From Gemmatimonadales bacterium (GTDB lineage: Bacteria; Gemmatimonadota; Gemmatimonadetes; Gemmatimonadales; GWC2-71-9): DNA of 61,982 bases. This document shows positions 27,470 to 38,400 of this stretch, piece after piece (within the stretch, counting starts at the first letter, position 1; each line of letters starts with the position of its first letter). The DNA lies in the NCBI GenBank assembly GCA_036265815.1, contig DATAOI010000074.1:1-61982 (forward strand), given 5' to 3'. The notes below the pieces were generated by a model, which was given only the letters and a program-made list of their open reading frames with translations, was not told the origin of the DNA and did not search any database. The position numbers and the translations under genes are program-made.

Positions 27470-29331
27470 CCGAGTCGACCTACCTCGCGCCGGGCGCGGT
27501 CCTCTGCCGACGCTACGAGATCGTCCGCGAGATCGGCCGGGGCGGCTACTCGGTGGTGTATCTGGCGCGTGACCGCGAGCTGCAGGTCGAGGTTGCTCTC
27601 AAGCTCCTGGTGCCGCCGCCGGCGGCCGCGCAGGTGGCGCGCGAGCGGATGCGCCGCGAGGTCCAGGCGGTGCGGGCCCTGTCGCACGCCAACATCGTCG
27701 CGGTCTTCGATTTCCTCGAAGAAGGGCCGTGGAGCTTCATCGTCATGGAGTACGTCGCCGGGCCGGATCTCCAGGTGCGGGTACGGGAGCGCGGCGTACT
27801 GGACGGCGACGCCGCGGTCCGGGCCGGCCGGGACGTCGCCGCCGCGCTGACGGCGGCCCACCGGCGCGGGATTCTCCACCGCGACGTCAAGCCGCAGAAC
27901 ATCCTGCTCGATCCCGACGGGCGCGCCCGATTGACCGATTTCGGCTCGGCCAAGCTCGATGGCCAGCTCGGCGTCACCGGGACCGGCGCGCTGGCCGGCA
28001 CCCTGGCGTATACCGCGCCCGAGGTGCTCGCCGGGCGCCGGGGCGATGCGCGGGCGGACGTCTACGCGCTCGGCCTCACCCTCTATTACGCGCTCACGGG
28101 TGAGCTTCCCGAGCGGCCTTCCGGTTCGCTTCCGCCGACCTCCTCGGCCGACGGATACCATCCACGGACGGTCAAGCCCACCGTGCCGGAGTGGCTCGAC
28201 CAGGTGATCGCCCGCGCCACGTCGGCGGCCGTCGAGGACCGCTTCCCCACCGCGGCCGCGCTGGATCTGGCGCTGGCGCGGCCGGGCGCGGCGGGTCTGC
28301 TAGTCACCGGCGGGGGCGAGACCTGCATCCTGTGCAACGGTCCCGATCCGCTGGCCATCGGCTTGTGTCCTGCGTGCGGCGGCGGGTCGGCCGGGATGGC
28401 GGATACGCTGGTCTTCCTGCGGCGCCCCGCCAGCGCAAGCGAGCGGCGCGCCATGGCGCTCCGCCTGGCTCTGGTGCTCCCCGACCTGGAGGGCTCGGAG
28501 GCGGAGGCGGTGGCCTCGGGACAACGCCCGCTCTTTCGGGTCGCCGCGGTAAGCGCGCCACGCCTGGTCGACGAGCTCGAGCGCCGGGAGCTGGCCGCTC
28601 ACCCGCTGCCGGTGGCCCACGCATGGCGCGCGGTCCCGACGGGTCTCTACGCGCTCGTCTCCGCGGTGCTGCTGGGAGGGGCCGTCGCGGGCTCTCTGGC
28701 GGAGCCGGTGCTGCTCTGGACCAGCCCCTTCTTCGGCGTGCTGATGCTGGTAGGTGCCGAGAGGGGCGCGCGTACGCCTGCCGTCACACCGTCGCCGCGC
28801 CGGGACGACCTCCCCAGAACGGTCGAAGAGGAAGTCTTGCGTACGTTGGCCCAGGTGCCGCCCGGCACCGCGCGCGGCCTGCTGGCCGATCTGGTGCGCG
28901 CGGGTCGCGCGCTCTTTGCGCGGTTGGAGCGCACCGGCGACGATCGCGGATTGGCGGCCGCCCTCACCGACCTGCTCATCTCCGCGTGCTCCGCGGCGTC
29001 GGACCTGGCACAGCTGGACGAGAATCTGAGCCGATTCGAGCGCCAGCGTGAGCGGTTCGCCGTTTTCCCGCCCGGCTGGCTGGACGCGCTGGCGCGCTGC
29101 GAGCGAATCCGCGATGCTCTGGTCCAGCGGCTGCTCGAGGCGATGACGGTCCTTGGCAAGCTGCAGAGCCAGAGCGCCGAACTGGCGGACGCGAGCGATC
29201 CGACGCTGCCCGATCTCACCCGTGAGCTGCAGGAGGATGCACTGGCCCAGAGCGCGGCGGCCGAAGAGGTCGAGGCACTGCTGGCGCTGTCGCCGGGGCG
29301 CAACACGGAAATTCCACACCTGGCTGTGTAG
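27466..29331 (+). CDS. Ser/Thr protein kinase with zinc ribbon and membrane segment
   Basis: The 621-residue protein starts at GTG 27466. Residues about 17-270 form a Hanks-type kinase with all key residues: glycine loop IGRGGYSVVY, K46, HRDVKPQN (D140, N145), DFG (158-160) and APE. Four cysteines follow as C287-x2-C290-x10-C301-x2-C304, a probable zinc ribbon. A hydrophobic hairpin lies at about 395-430. The C-terminal 170 residues are helical and charged. Most bacterial kinases of this type have extracellular sensor domains; here the region after the membrane looks cytoplasmic, so sensing may be internal. Targets are unknown. Confidence 0.92.
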   Translation: MTESTYLAPGAVLCRRYEIVREIGRGGYSVVYLARDRELQVEVALKLLVPPPAAAQVARERMRREVQAVRALSHANIVAVFDFLEEGPWSFIVMEYVAGPDLQVRVRERGVLDGDAAVRAGRDVAAALTAAHRRGILHRDVKPQNILLDPDGRARLTDFGSAKLDGQLGVTGTGALAGTLAYTAPEVLAGRRGDARADVYALGLTLYYALTGELPERPSGSLPPTSSADGYHPRTVKPTVPEWLDQVIARATSAAVEDRFPTAAALDLALARPGAAGLLVTGGGETCILCNGPDPLAIGLCPACGGGSAGMADTLVFLRRPASASERRAMALRLALVLPDLEGSEAEAVASGQRPLFRVAAVSAPRLVDELERRELAAHPLPVAHAWRAVPTGLYALVSAVLLGGAVAGSLAEPVLLWTSPFFGVLMLVGAERGARTPAVTPSPRRDDLPRTVEEEVLRTLAQVPPGTARGLLADLVRAGRALFARLERTGDDRGLAAALTDLLISACSAASDLAQLDENLSRFERQRERFAVFPPGWLDALARCERIRDALVQRLLEAMTVLGKLQSQSAELADASDPTLPDLTRELQEDALAQSAAAEEVEALLALSPGRNTEIPHLAV

Positions 29332-29513
29332 GTCCAGTCCCGCCGGTTCGCGCCGCTCCATCTAAATCGTCCCCACTCAGCCGTTTGCCCCTCGGCTCAG
29401 GGATTCTACCCGGCGGTCGATGGCACCACACTGCCGGTGGCGTGTGTCTTGCCTTTGATCGAGGCACCATCAGAACCAATCTGTCTCGACCCGATCGCCC
29501 ACGGTGGCTCGCC

Positions 29514-30689
29514 ATGCGTGTGCTGTTGCTCGACTACGACTGCCCTCCGCGCCCGAGCGGCGCCGGCGCCATCAGTGAGGCGCTGGCGCGGGGCCTCGCC
29601 TCGCGCGGACTCATGGTGGACGTCGTGACCACCGGTGAGCGCAGCACCACCGAATCCCAGGTCTTGTGGAACGGCGGAGCATCGGAGGAAGGGCTGCTCA
29701 CGGTGCACCGGGTGAAGAGCGGCCCGGGTTACCTGCTTGCGGCGCTGCCGCTGCTCAGGCGGCTGACACGGGGCGCGCCGTACGACCTGGTCCATCTCTT
29801 CTTATCAGCCCCGACCGCGGCACTGCTCCCGCTGCTCAACCTGGGGGATGTACCGGTCATCGTCTCCCTGCATCGGGCGGATGATGTCGGTCCGCGCGGC
29901 CCGACTGAGCGGCTCGCCCGCGTGCTGCTGATCCCCTTTCACCGCTGGACCTGGCGTCGCGCCGACCGGCTGGTGGCGGCCTCCGAGAGCCTGGGGCATC
30001 TGGCGCTTCGCGGCTCGGCCAACCTGCGCTACTCGGTGGTGCAGGGCGGTGTCGATCTGGCCCGCTTCCATCCGGTGCGGACCTTTCGGCGGAGCCGCTC
30101 GACCCGGATCCGTTGTCTCGCCGTCGCCGGGCTCTCAGCGCACGGCGGGGTGGCCGATCTGCTTCACGCGCTGGCGCTGCTGGAACGGGATCGCTTCGAG
30201 CTCGAGATCGTGGGGACGGGCCCCGAGGAATCGAGGCTTCGTGCACTGGCGGCGAAGCTCGGCGTCGCCCAGGAGGTCATTTTCCGCGCCCCGGTCGGCT
30301 CGGCCGACCTGGCGGAGCGGTACCGGGCGGCGGACCTCTTCACCGTGGCGCCTGCGGCGGAGTTCACCGGCAGCGGCTTCGCAGAGGCGCTCGCTTCGGG
30401 TCTGCCGATCGTGGGGAGCTCGGTGGGTGCCATTCCGGAGCTGGTGGAGCACGGCAGCAACGGGCTGCTGGTCCGCCCCGGGGACGTCCGGGCGATTGCC
30501 GACGCGATCGCGCGTCTGGCCGCCGATCTGCAGCTGCGGCGCGAGATGGGTCGGCGCAATCGGCTCAAGGCCAAGGCCACCCTGGACTGGAGCCGAATCA
30601 CCGAGCGATGGCTCTCGCTCTACGCGGGGGTGCAGCGTCGCCGGCTGGCCCCCGCCCGGCCCGCGGAGATTCCCTCCGGGACCTGGTGA
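29514..30689 (+). CDS. GT4-family glycosyltransferase
   Basis: The 391-residue protein has a GT-B fold: MRVLLLDYDCPPRPSGAGAISEALARGL at the N-terminus, the linker VVQGGVDLARFHPV, and the donor-binding region EFTGSGFAEALASGLPIVGS with the E-x7-E-like pair. It should transfer a sugar from a nucleotide donor to a lipid or glycan acceptor in envelope or exopolysaccharide assembly. No other polysaccharide gene is adjacent. I chose ATG 29514 because the 43 residues encoded upstream do not fit the family. Confidence 0.9.
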   Translation: MRVLLLDYDCPPRPSGAGAISEALARGLASRGLMVDVVTTGERSTTESQVLWNGGASEEGLLTVHRVKSGPGYLLAALPLLRRLTRGAPYDLVHLFLSAPTAALLPLLNLGDVPVIVSLHRADDVGPRGPTERLARVLLIPFHRWTWRRADRLVAASESLGHLALRGSANLRYSVVQGGVDLARFHPVRTFRRSRSTRIRCLAVAGLSAHGGVADLLHALALLERDRFELEIVGTGPEESRLRALAAKLGVAQEVIFRAPVGSADLAERYRAADLFTVAPAAEFTGSGFAEALASGLPIVGSSVGAIPELVEHGSNGLLVRPGDVRAIADAIARLAADLQLRREMGRRNRLKAKATLDWSRITERWLSLYAGVQRRRLAPARPAEIPSGTW

Positions 30690-30714
30690 ACGTCCGGCCC
30701 CCGCCAGCGCCCGG

Positions 30715-30742
30715 TTGACAGTCCGCGCGGGCGGCCTGTAAG
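30715..30742 (+). promoter_or_regulatory. Strong sigma70-like promoter for the sulfurtransferase leader
   Basis: TTGACA at 30715-30720 is a perfect -35 element. After 16 bases, TGTAAG at 30737-30742 matches the -10 consensus at four of six positions. The predicted start of transcription is about 30749-30751, which coincides with the ATG of a short leader reading frame. The promoter lies 25 bases beyond the glycosyltransferase stop. Confidence 0.65.
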
Positions 30743-30750
30743 TTTTCCCC

Positions 30751-30825
30751 ATGCCTCGCCACCTGTGTACGCGGTCCATGCCGCGCATCCGCGGCTGTAC
30801 CGTCCGGTCCCGCACCGGAGGGTAG
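30751..30825 (+). CDS. Predicted leaderless 24-residue peptide with two Cys codons (attenuator peptide)
   Basis: ATG 30751 opens a 25-codon frame ending in TAG at 30823-30825. The peptide begins [16 protein letters not shown] and has TGT cysteine codons at positions 6 and 16 and seven arginines. The ATG lies at the predicted transcription start, so translation would be leaderless. Arg/Cys-rich leaderless peptides upstream of sulfur-metabolism operons are known in mycobacteria as cysteine-responsive attenuators, and putative leader peptides before actinobacterial sulfurtransferases start with similar MxRxL residues, from memory. Here the peptide is followed by complementary segments and a terminator, then a sulfurtransferase. 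That it is translated is inferred. Confidence 0.6.
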   Translation: MPRHLCTRSMPRIRGCTVRSRTGG

Positions 30826-30870
30826 GCGCCGGCCTCACGCTGGAATCGCGCATCATCGAGTCTGGCCGGC
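30803..30870 (+). promoter_or_regulatory. Predicted leader hairpins and antiterminator pairing
   Basis: TCCGGT (30803-30808) pairs with ACCGGA (30814-30819) within the peptide frame. Just past its stop, GCCGGCC (30828-30834) is complementary to GGCCGGC (30864-30870). The latter shares 30867-30870 with the 5' base of the terminator stem, so the two structures exclude one another. A ribosome at the leader stop would cover 30828-30834 and favour termination; one stalled at the Cys codons would leave it free for antitermination. Confidence 0.5.
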
Positions 30871-30900
30871 CGCACTCCCTTCCGGGTGTGCGGCCGTTTT
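30867..30900 (+). terminator. Intrinsic terminator inside the sulfurtransferase leader
   Basis: A nine-base GC-rich stem (CGGCCGCAC at 30867-30875 with GTGCGGCCG at 30888-30896), one T-T mismatch, three more pairs and a TTCC loop are followed directly by TTTT at 30897-30900. It ends 16 bases before the gene start, with the AAGGAG site in between, so it can only serve as a conditional attenuator. The T-tract is short, so termination may be partial. Confidence 0.7.
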
Positions 30901-30916
30901 GCTCAAGGAGAAGATC

Positions 30917-31810
30917 ATGGCCACAGCACAGGCGGCGCCGCCGGTCACGCCGATCGAGCAGCGCGGCTACGCCCATCCCGAGGTCCTGGTGTCGGCCGAC
31001 TGGGTCGCGGCCCATCTCACCGACCCCAAAGTGCGTCTGGTGGAGTCGAACGAGGACATCCTGCTCTACGACACCGGTCACATTCCCGGAGCGGTGAAGA
31101 TCGACTGGACCACCGATCTCAACGATCCGGTCGTGCGCGACTACGTCGACCGCGACCGGCTCCAGAAGCTGCTCCGCTCCAAAGGGATCAACAACGACAC
31201 GACGATCGTCTTTTACGGCGACAAGAACAACTGGTGGGCCACCTACGCGCTGTGGGTGCTGCAGCTCTTCGGGGTGACCAACGTGAAGATCCTGGACGGC
31301 GGCCGGCTCCGCTGGGTGGACGAGGGGCGCAAGCTCACCACCGACGCTCCCAAGTATCCCGAGGGGAACATCACCATCGGCGAGCGGAGTGACAGCCGGA
31401 TCCGTGCCTTCCGGGACGAGGTGCTGCAGCACCTCAAGAGCAAGGGCCAACTGGTCGACGTGCGGAGCCCGGAGGAGTACCGGGGCGAGAAGACCCACAT
31501 GCCCGAGTATCCCCAGGAAGGCTGCCTGCGCGGGGGCCACATTCCGGGGGCCAAGAGCATTCCATGGGCAAAGGCGGTCGATCCGGAGACCCACGCCTTC
31601 CGCTCGGCAAGCGAGCTCAAGAAGCTCTATGAAGAGGACAACGGCCTCAAGAAGGACCAGGAGACGATCGCCTACTGCCGGATCGGCGAGCGCTCGTCGC
31701 ACACCTGGTTCGCGCTCACCTATCTGTTGGGGTTCGACAAGGTGCGCAACTACGACGGATCGTGGACCGAGTGGGGGAACGCGGTGCGGCTGCCGGTGGA
31801 GAAGCCGTAG
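30917..31810 (+). CDS. Two-domain thiosulfate/3-mercaptopyruvate sulfurtransferase (rhodanese)
   Basis: The 297-residue protein has two rhodanese domains. The N-terminal domain ([19 protein letters not shown]) is structural and the C-terminal one carries the catalytic C254 in the loop CRIGERS. The CRxGxR type of loop, with [17 protein letters not shown] upstream, resembles CysA/SseA-type thiosulfate sulfurtransferases. It moves sulfane sulfur from thiosulfate to acceptors such as cyanide or thiols, in the cytoplasm. ATG 30917 follows AAGGAG by six bases. Expression is probably set by the attenuator-like leader upstream. Confidence 0.94.
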   Translation: MATAQAAPPVTPIEQRGYAHPEVLVSADWVAAHLTDPKVRLVESNEDILLYDTGHIPGAVKIDWTTDLNDPVVRDYVDRDRLQKLLRSKGINNDTTIVFYGDKNNWWATYALWVLQLFGVTNVKILDGGRLRWVDEGRKLTTDAPKYPEGNITIGERSDSRIRAFRDEVLQHLKSKGQLVDVRSPEEYRGEKTHMPEYPQEGCLRGGHIPGAKSIPWAKAVDPETHAFRSASELKKLYEEDNGLKKDQETIAYCRIGERSSHTWFALTYLLGFDKVRNYDGSWTEWGNAVRLPVEKP

Positions 31811-32186
31811 CGACGGCCGCGCTCGATCGGTAAGGTGCGGCCGGCCCCGTTGAGCAGCGTGGGCCGGCTGTCTGTTATCGCCCGCACCTCGGCCACAGCG
31901 CGACGCCGTGCATTCATGTTGTGGTCTCGTTACCGCTGCCGGATCGGTGCTACACCAGCGTCACCCCGCTAGCTCTCGGCCCTGCACGTAGATGCAACGC
32001 CTGAAACAATTGGCATCACCCGTGCATTAGTCCCCACCGCTCAATCTCTAATCAACGCTCGACACGCGGTCCGTTCCCCGGGCAGGGGAGCGCCGCGTCG
32101 CACTGCCCGCAAGGCGTAGCCGGAGGCACGCTCGGCCCCCGCGCCCGCCCTGAGGGCGTCCTCGTCCGTCACTCAGGAGAATGGTC
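31811..32186. other. Intergenic stretch after the sulfurtransferase gene
   Basis: This 376-base gap holds a terminator-like hairpin near its start and an AGGAG site at its end for the next gene. I see no other reading frame of protein-like composition, tRNA or repeat. A promoter for the downstream lipoprotein must lie here, but no element stands out clearly. Confidence 0.5.
31840..31868 (+). terminator. Terminator-like hairpin after the sulfurtransferase gene
   Basis: GCCGGCCC (31840-31847) and GGGCCGGC (31861-31868) form a perfect eight-base stem with a 13-base loop, 30 bases past the stop codon. A run of T is not present (TGTCTGTTAT follows), so efficiency is uncertain. Confidence 0.5.
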
Positions 32187-32474
32187 ATGAACCGCGCCCG
32201 AGTCCTGGTCCTCGCCTTCGCCGCGCTCGCGGTCGGGGGCTGCGCCGACAACATCCTCAAGGAACGGCCGGTCACGCGGACCGTGAAGACGCCGGCCAAC
32301 AAGGCGGCGTTCTCGGTGAGCTCCAAGGGGCGGTCGACCGTGTGCGCGTCGTACCAGCGGCAGCTCGCGCAGGTCAAGCGGGCCGAGCTGGTGTGGAAGA
32401 CGGCGAAGGAGCTGGAAGGGCTCAAGTCGAGGGAGCTCTCGCTCAACGCCGTGATCGCCGACGCCTGCGAATAG
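32187..32474 (+). CDS. Small lipoprotein of unknown function
   Basis: The 95-residue product starts at ATG 32187, seven bases after AGGAG. Its signal ends in the lipobox AVGGC (Cys about 16). The mature part contains SSKGRSTVCASYQRQLAQVKRAELVWKTAKE, a charged helical region with two further cysteines that could pair. I do not recognise the family. It lies 24 bases before the giant repeat protein on the same strand and may help its export or anchor it, as inferred from context. An ATG at 32181 is also in frame but is closer to the ribosome site. Confidence 0.75.
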   Translation: MNRARVLVLAFAALAVGGCADNILKERPVTRTVKTPANKAAFSVSSKGRSTVCASYQRQLAQVKRAELVWKTAKELEGLKSRELSLNAVIADACE

Positions 32475-32498
32475 CCGCCTCCTTCCACCGGATCGACC

Positions 32499-35400
32499 AT
32501 GTCCAAAATCACCCGTGCCTGGGTTGCGGCACTCGCGCTCGCCGCTGGCCTCAGCCTTCCAGCATCGCTGGCCGCCCAGAAAGCGCTGGTCTATTGCCCG
32601 GTCTCGATCGATGCCGCCGGCTGCGGCGCGATCGTCGCCGCGCTTGGCGCCGACACGACCCTCTTTCCGGGCGGCATCGACGGCGCCTATGACGGTACTC
32701 AGGGCACGATGGATCTGGCGACGGTCGATCTCGCGGGCTACGCCGTCCTCCTGGTGCCGTCGCTGGCGGATGGCGCGGGCACCACACCCTACGCCCTGCT
32801 GCGCGATCCGACGATCGCCGCACGGATCAAGCAGGCGTTCATGGGGCGGGTGGCGGTCTGGTCGGGAACGCCGGACGTGGGCTCGACCAACCGGACGGCC
32901 AAGGACAACCTGATCCGGAATCTGGCGCGATGGGTGCGGCCCGACTCGGCGGGGAGCCATGGGCCGGGCGTCGTGGTGCTGCAAGACAACTCGGATGAGA
33001 TGTCGTTGAGGTATGGCTGGCTGGGCGCTATCTCCAGCGCATCGGTGGCCGCGGACAGCACGTTTACAGTCTACTCGAACGTCCAAGTACTCACGCAGGC
33101 GGGTTCGGCCATCCTGACCAGCGGGGGCGTGCAGATCGGTTACACCAACATGGCGACGTTTGCGCTCCTGCCCGCCGCCGGCACCAGCTCCGACGCGACC
33201 GGTGGCCGCACCAGCGCGGTCGTGCTCGCGACGATAGCCGGCGAGCCCAGCGATCCGAACATCGCCACGGTGCAGACCGACCGGGAAGACTACTTCCCCC
33301 CCGACACCGTGATCGTGACTGGCGCGGGATGGGAGCCCGGTGAGACGGTGCGGCTGGTGATCCAGGAAGACGCGAGTCCGTCGGTTCACCCCGAAGTCAG
33401 CCTGACCACCGTGGCCGATGACGCGGGGCACATTCTCGACCAGCAGTTCGCCATTGATTCGGCCGCCATCGGTGTTCGCTTCACGCTGACCGCCACCGGC
33501 CAGACGTCCGGCCGGACCGCGCAGGCGACGTTCACGGACAACACCGGGCTCAACAGCGTCACCATCCTAGGAACCCAGAGCCCGACCCCGCTCAACCCGC
33601 CAGGCTCGGCCACCTACGGGACCGTCGCCTCGAACTCGGTGCAGGTCCGATTCAACGGCAACGGGAGCTGCACGGTGGCGCTCTCGGTCTCAGGGCTCCC
33701 GTCAGGTGCCAGCTCGACGCTCGTGCCCAGCACCCTGACGGGTACCTCCAGCGGCAATCAGTTCAGCCTGTTGACCGTGAACACCACGGGAGCGGTTGCG
33801 ACCGGCACCAGCACGATCGTCGTGCGAGCCACTGGCACGGGCGGCAGCGGCAACGACTGCTCGACCAGCATCACCCAGACCGCCACGACGACCCTGGTGG
33901 TGAAGCGGGCGAGCACCACGACCGTGAGCGGCCCCGCGAGCTCCACCTTCGGCGCGTCGGTCACCTTCACAGCCACGGTGGCGGGCGGGCCCAGCCCTAC
34001 CGGCACGGTGCAGTTCAAAGATGGTGGGGTCAACCTGGGTGCTCCGCAGACCATTTCGGGTGGTACCGCCTCGGTGAGTACCTCCACGCTGACGGGCGGT
34101 GCCCACACCATCACGGCGGTCTATTCCGGCGACGCCAACTTCGACGTGAGCACCTCCCCGAACTTCAGCCACACGGTGGATCCGGCGAGTACGACCACCG
34201 TACTGTCGTCCTCGGTGAACCCGTCCAATTTCGGGCAGTCGATCTCGCTGAGCGCCTCGGTGAGCGGTCCGGCGGGAACCGGGACGCCGACCGGCTCCAT
34301 CCAGTTCAAGATCGACGGCTCGAACTTCGGCTCGCCGGTTACGCTGTCCGCTGGTGTGGCCGCCAGCGGCAGCACCAATTCGCTTGCGGTGGGCGCCCAT
34401 CCAGTGGCCGCCGTGTACACCCCCGACGCGCCATCGGCTCCCAAGTTCGCGAGCAGTACCAGCACGGTCATCGCGACCCAGACCGTGAACCAGGCCCTCT
34501 CCACCACGACGCTGACCTCCTCGGTCAACCCGTCGGTGTTCGGCCAGTCCATCACGCTTACCGCTACCGTGAAGAACGGCGCTACGCCCATCACGGTTGG
34601 CAGCATCAGCTTCATCGAGGGTGGCACCTGCACCACGCCTGGCACCAGCCTCCAGAGCAACCAGACGCCGAGCGCGGCTGGAGTGGTCACCTACACGGCC
34701 AACAATTTGTCAGTGGCAGCTCATAGCGTCCTCGCTTGCTACGACGGCAGCGGTTCGTTCGGCCCCAGCGAGGCCAGCTTCACCCAGACGGTCAACAAGG
34801 CCGCGACCAGCACGACGATCACCTCCGACACGCCCGATCCATCGGATGCCGGGCAGCCGGTCGCGGTCAACTTCGCCGTGACGGCCAGCCCGCCGGGCAG
34901 CGGGACGCCAGGCGGGAACGTGACGGTAAGCGCGAGCGGCGGGACGGAAACGTGCACCGGCACGGTGGCGGCCGGCACCTGCTCGATCACGCTCACCGGG
35001 AGCGGCCCGCGCACGTTGACTGCCGCCTACGCGGGCGATGCTAGCTTCGCGGCCAGCACCAGCGCCACGGCGGCGCACACGGTGAGGGCCCCGGCCACGG
35101 TGCTCACGGTGGCTCCGGCCTCCGGCATCTACGGTGCAACGGCCGCGCTGTCGGCTACGCTGACCTCGGGCGGCAATCCAGTGCCGGGCAAGTCGATCGG
35201 CTTCAGCCTGAACGGCTCGAGCGCGGGCTCCGCGACCACCAACGCCTCGGGCGTGGCCTCTATCGCGGCCGCGAGCCTCGCCGCGATCGACGCTGGCGTC
35301 TATTCCACCGGCGTGGCCGCCAGCTTCGCGGGAGACGCCGGCTTCACGGCCTCGAACGGGACCAATACGCTCACCGTGAGCACTGCGACCGTGACTCCGG

Positions 35401-38400
35401 TCATTACGGTCAGCAACAAGGCCTACGACGGCACCACCACGGCCACGATCGTCACCCGGAGCCTGACCGGCGTGGTGGGCACCGATGACGTCACTCTCAC
35501 GGGCGGGTCGGCAACTTTCGATAGCAAGACGGCCGGCAACGGCAAGACTGTCAGCGGAACCGGCTTCACGCTGGCGGGAACGGACGCCAGCAACTACGTG
35601 CTCTCCGCGACGTTCGCCATCACCACTGCGGATATCACCCCGCTGACGCTGACGGGTCATGTGACCGCCAACGACAAGGGCTATGATGGGACCACGGCAG
35701 CGGTCCTCGCGACTCGTACCCTCACGGGCGTGCTGCCAGGCGACGCAGTCACCCTCACGGGCGGCAACGCCACGTTCGATACCAAAGACATCGGGACGGG
35801 GAAGACGGTGACGGCAACCACCCTCGTTCTGTCCGGGGCCGACGCCGGGAACTACGTCCTCGCGTCCACGACCGTCACTACCACGGCTGACATCACCAGC
35901 GCCACGGTGACCGGCCACTTCACGGTCAGCGACAAGCTCTACGATGGCACGACGAGCGCTACCATCCTCACCCGCACCCTCACGGGGGTGGTGAGCGGCG
36001 AGGCCGTGTCACTCACCGGCGGCAGCGCCAGCTTCGGCAGCAAGAGCGTGGGCACTGGTAAGACCGTCACCGGAACCGGCTTCAGCCTGGCCGGTGCGGC
36101 TGCCGGGAACTACCTGCTGGCATCCAGTACGCTCACTACGACGGCCGGCATCACGCCTGCCACCGTGGCCGGGCACATCACCGCGAACGACAAAGTCTAC
36201 GACGGGACGGACCAGGCCACTCTGGCCACCCGCACGCTGACCGGCGTCATCGGGACCGACAACGTGTCGCTGACCGGCGGGACACCAACGTTCTCGGACA
36301 AGCAGGTGGGCTCTGGAAAAACGGTGACCGCGACGAGCCTGGGGCTCTCGGGTGGGGACGCAGGCAATTACGTCCTTGCCTCCTCGACGCTCACCACGAC
36401 CGCCGACATCACGGTGCGCACGCTCACAGCCACGGCCACGGCGCAGGACAAGGTTTACGACGGCACCGCGGCCGCGACCGTGACGCTGGGCGACGATCGG
36501 GTAGTCGGCGACGCGCTCACGCTCGGCTCTGGCACCCCCACCTTTGACGACAGGAACGTCGGTACGGGGAAGACCATCACCGTCTCGGGACTGACCCTGA
36601 GCGGCACCGACGCCGGAAACTATGTCCTGGCCTCGACGACCGTGGCCACCACGGCCGACATCATGCCGGCCACGGTGACCGGCCACTTCACGGCGGCCAG
36701 CAAGGTCTACAACGGCAGCCCGGCGGCGGCCATCGCGACCCGCACGCTCACCGGGGTGATCGGAACTGACGACGTGAGCCTGAGCGGCGGCAGCTCGAGC
36801 TTCGCCAACAAGCACGTGGGCGTGGGCAAGACGGTGGCCGGGACCGGCTTCAGCCTGGCCGGGACCGACGCCGGAAACTACGAGCTGGCCTCCAGCACAC
36901 TGACCGCCTCGGCCGACATTACTGCACGCACCCTCGCGGTGACCGCAACGGGGCATGATAAGGTCTACGACGCGACCACCGCGGCCACCGTCACGCTGCA
37001 AGATGATCGTGTAGCGGGTGACGTCTTCTCGGTTACCTATGGCAGCGCGACGTTCGTCAACAAGCAGGTCGGGAACGGCAAGCCGGTGAGCGTCATCGGC
37101 ATCGCGATCGGCAGCGGCGCGGACGCCGGCGATTATCAGCTCGGCAACACGACCACCGCCGCTGCGGCCGACATCACTCCGGCCTCCCTGGCGCCGCACA
37201 TCACGGCCAGCGACAAGGTGTATGACGGGACCAGCGCGGCGACCATCGCGACGCGAAGCCTCACCGGCATCCTGGCCAGTGACGTCGTGACGCTGACCGG
37301 TGGTGCGGCCAGCTTCGGGGACAAGAACGTCGGAACTGGCAAGAACGTGACGGGAACCGGTTTCACTCTGGCCAGCGCCGACGCGGGCAACTACGTCCTC
37401 GATCCGACGAGCGCCACAACTAGCGCCGACATCACGACGCGGCCGCTTGTGGCGACGGCGACCGGGCATGATCGGGTGTATGACGCCACCACCGCGGCTA
37501 CGGTCACGCTGGGTGACAACCGGGTCGCCGGCGACGACATCACGCTGAGCTACAGCAGCGCGAACTTCGATACCAAGAACGTGGGGAACGGGAAGCCGGT
37601 GAGCGTGAGTGGCATCGGGATCAGCGGGGCCGACGCCGGCAACTATGACCCGACCAACAGCACCGCTTCGACCACGGCGAGCATCACCCAGGCGGCCCTC
37701 GCGCCGCATATCACCGCGAGCGACAAGGTCTACGACGGCACCCCCGTCGCGGCGATCCTCACCCGCAGCCTCACCGGTGTGCTGCTGAGCGATGACGTGA
37801 GCCTGAGCGACGGCACGGCCAGCTTCGCGGACAAGAACGTCGGCACGACCAAGAGCGTGACGGCCAGCGGATTCGGCCTCTCGGGCGGCGACGCGGGCAA
37901 CTACGCGCTGGTCCCGGCAACGGCCACGACGACCGCCTCCATCAGCCAGCGGCCGATCGCGGTGGCGGCCGACGCCAAGACCAAGGTTTACGGGAATGCC
38001 GATCCGTCGCTCACCTATCATCTCACCAGCGGCTCGCTGGTCGGCGGCGATGCCTTCACCGGCGGCCTGTTCCGCCTGGCGGGTGAGACTGTCCCGGGTA
38101 GTCCGTATGCCATCAACCAGGGCACGCTGACGGCCGGCGGGAACTACGCGCTCGCCTTCACTCCAGCGAGCCTGGCGATCACTCAGGCCACGCTCACGGT
38201 GACGGCGAACAGCACCAGCAAGACGTTCGGGAATGCCGTCCCGGCCCCCCTGACCGGCAGCATCGTGGGCGTCAAGTTCAGCGATAACATCTCGGCGACG
38301 TACACCGCGTACATCGCGACCGGCGGGCTGGCCCTGGTGACGCCGACAACCGGAGTGTCCGGAAGCCCGTACCCGATTATTCCCGAGGTCTCGGGCTCGC

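Noticed and set aside
35391-37956. Regular repeats that might be taken for CRISPR or satellite DNA
   Set aside because: The period is about 255 bases, units are diverged, and the frame codes for recognised YDG domains throughout.
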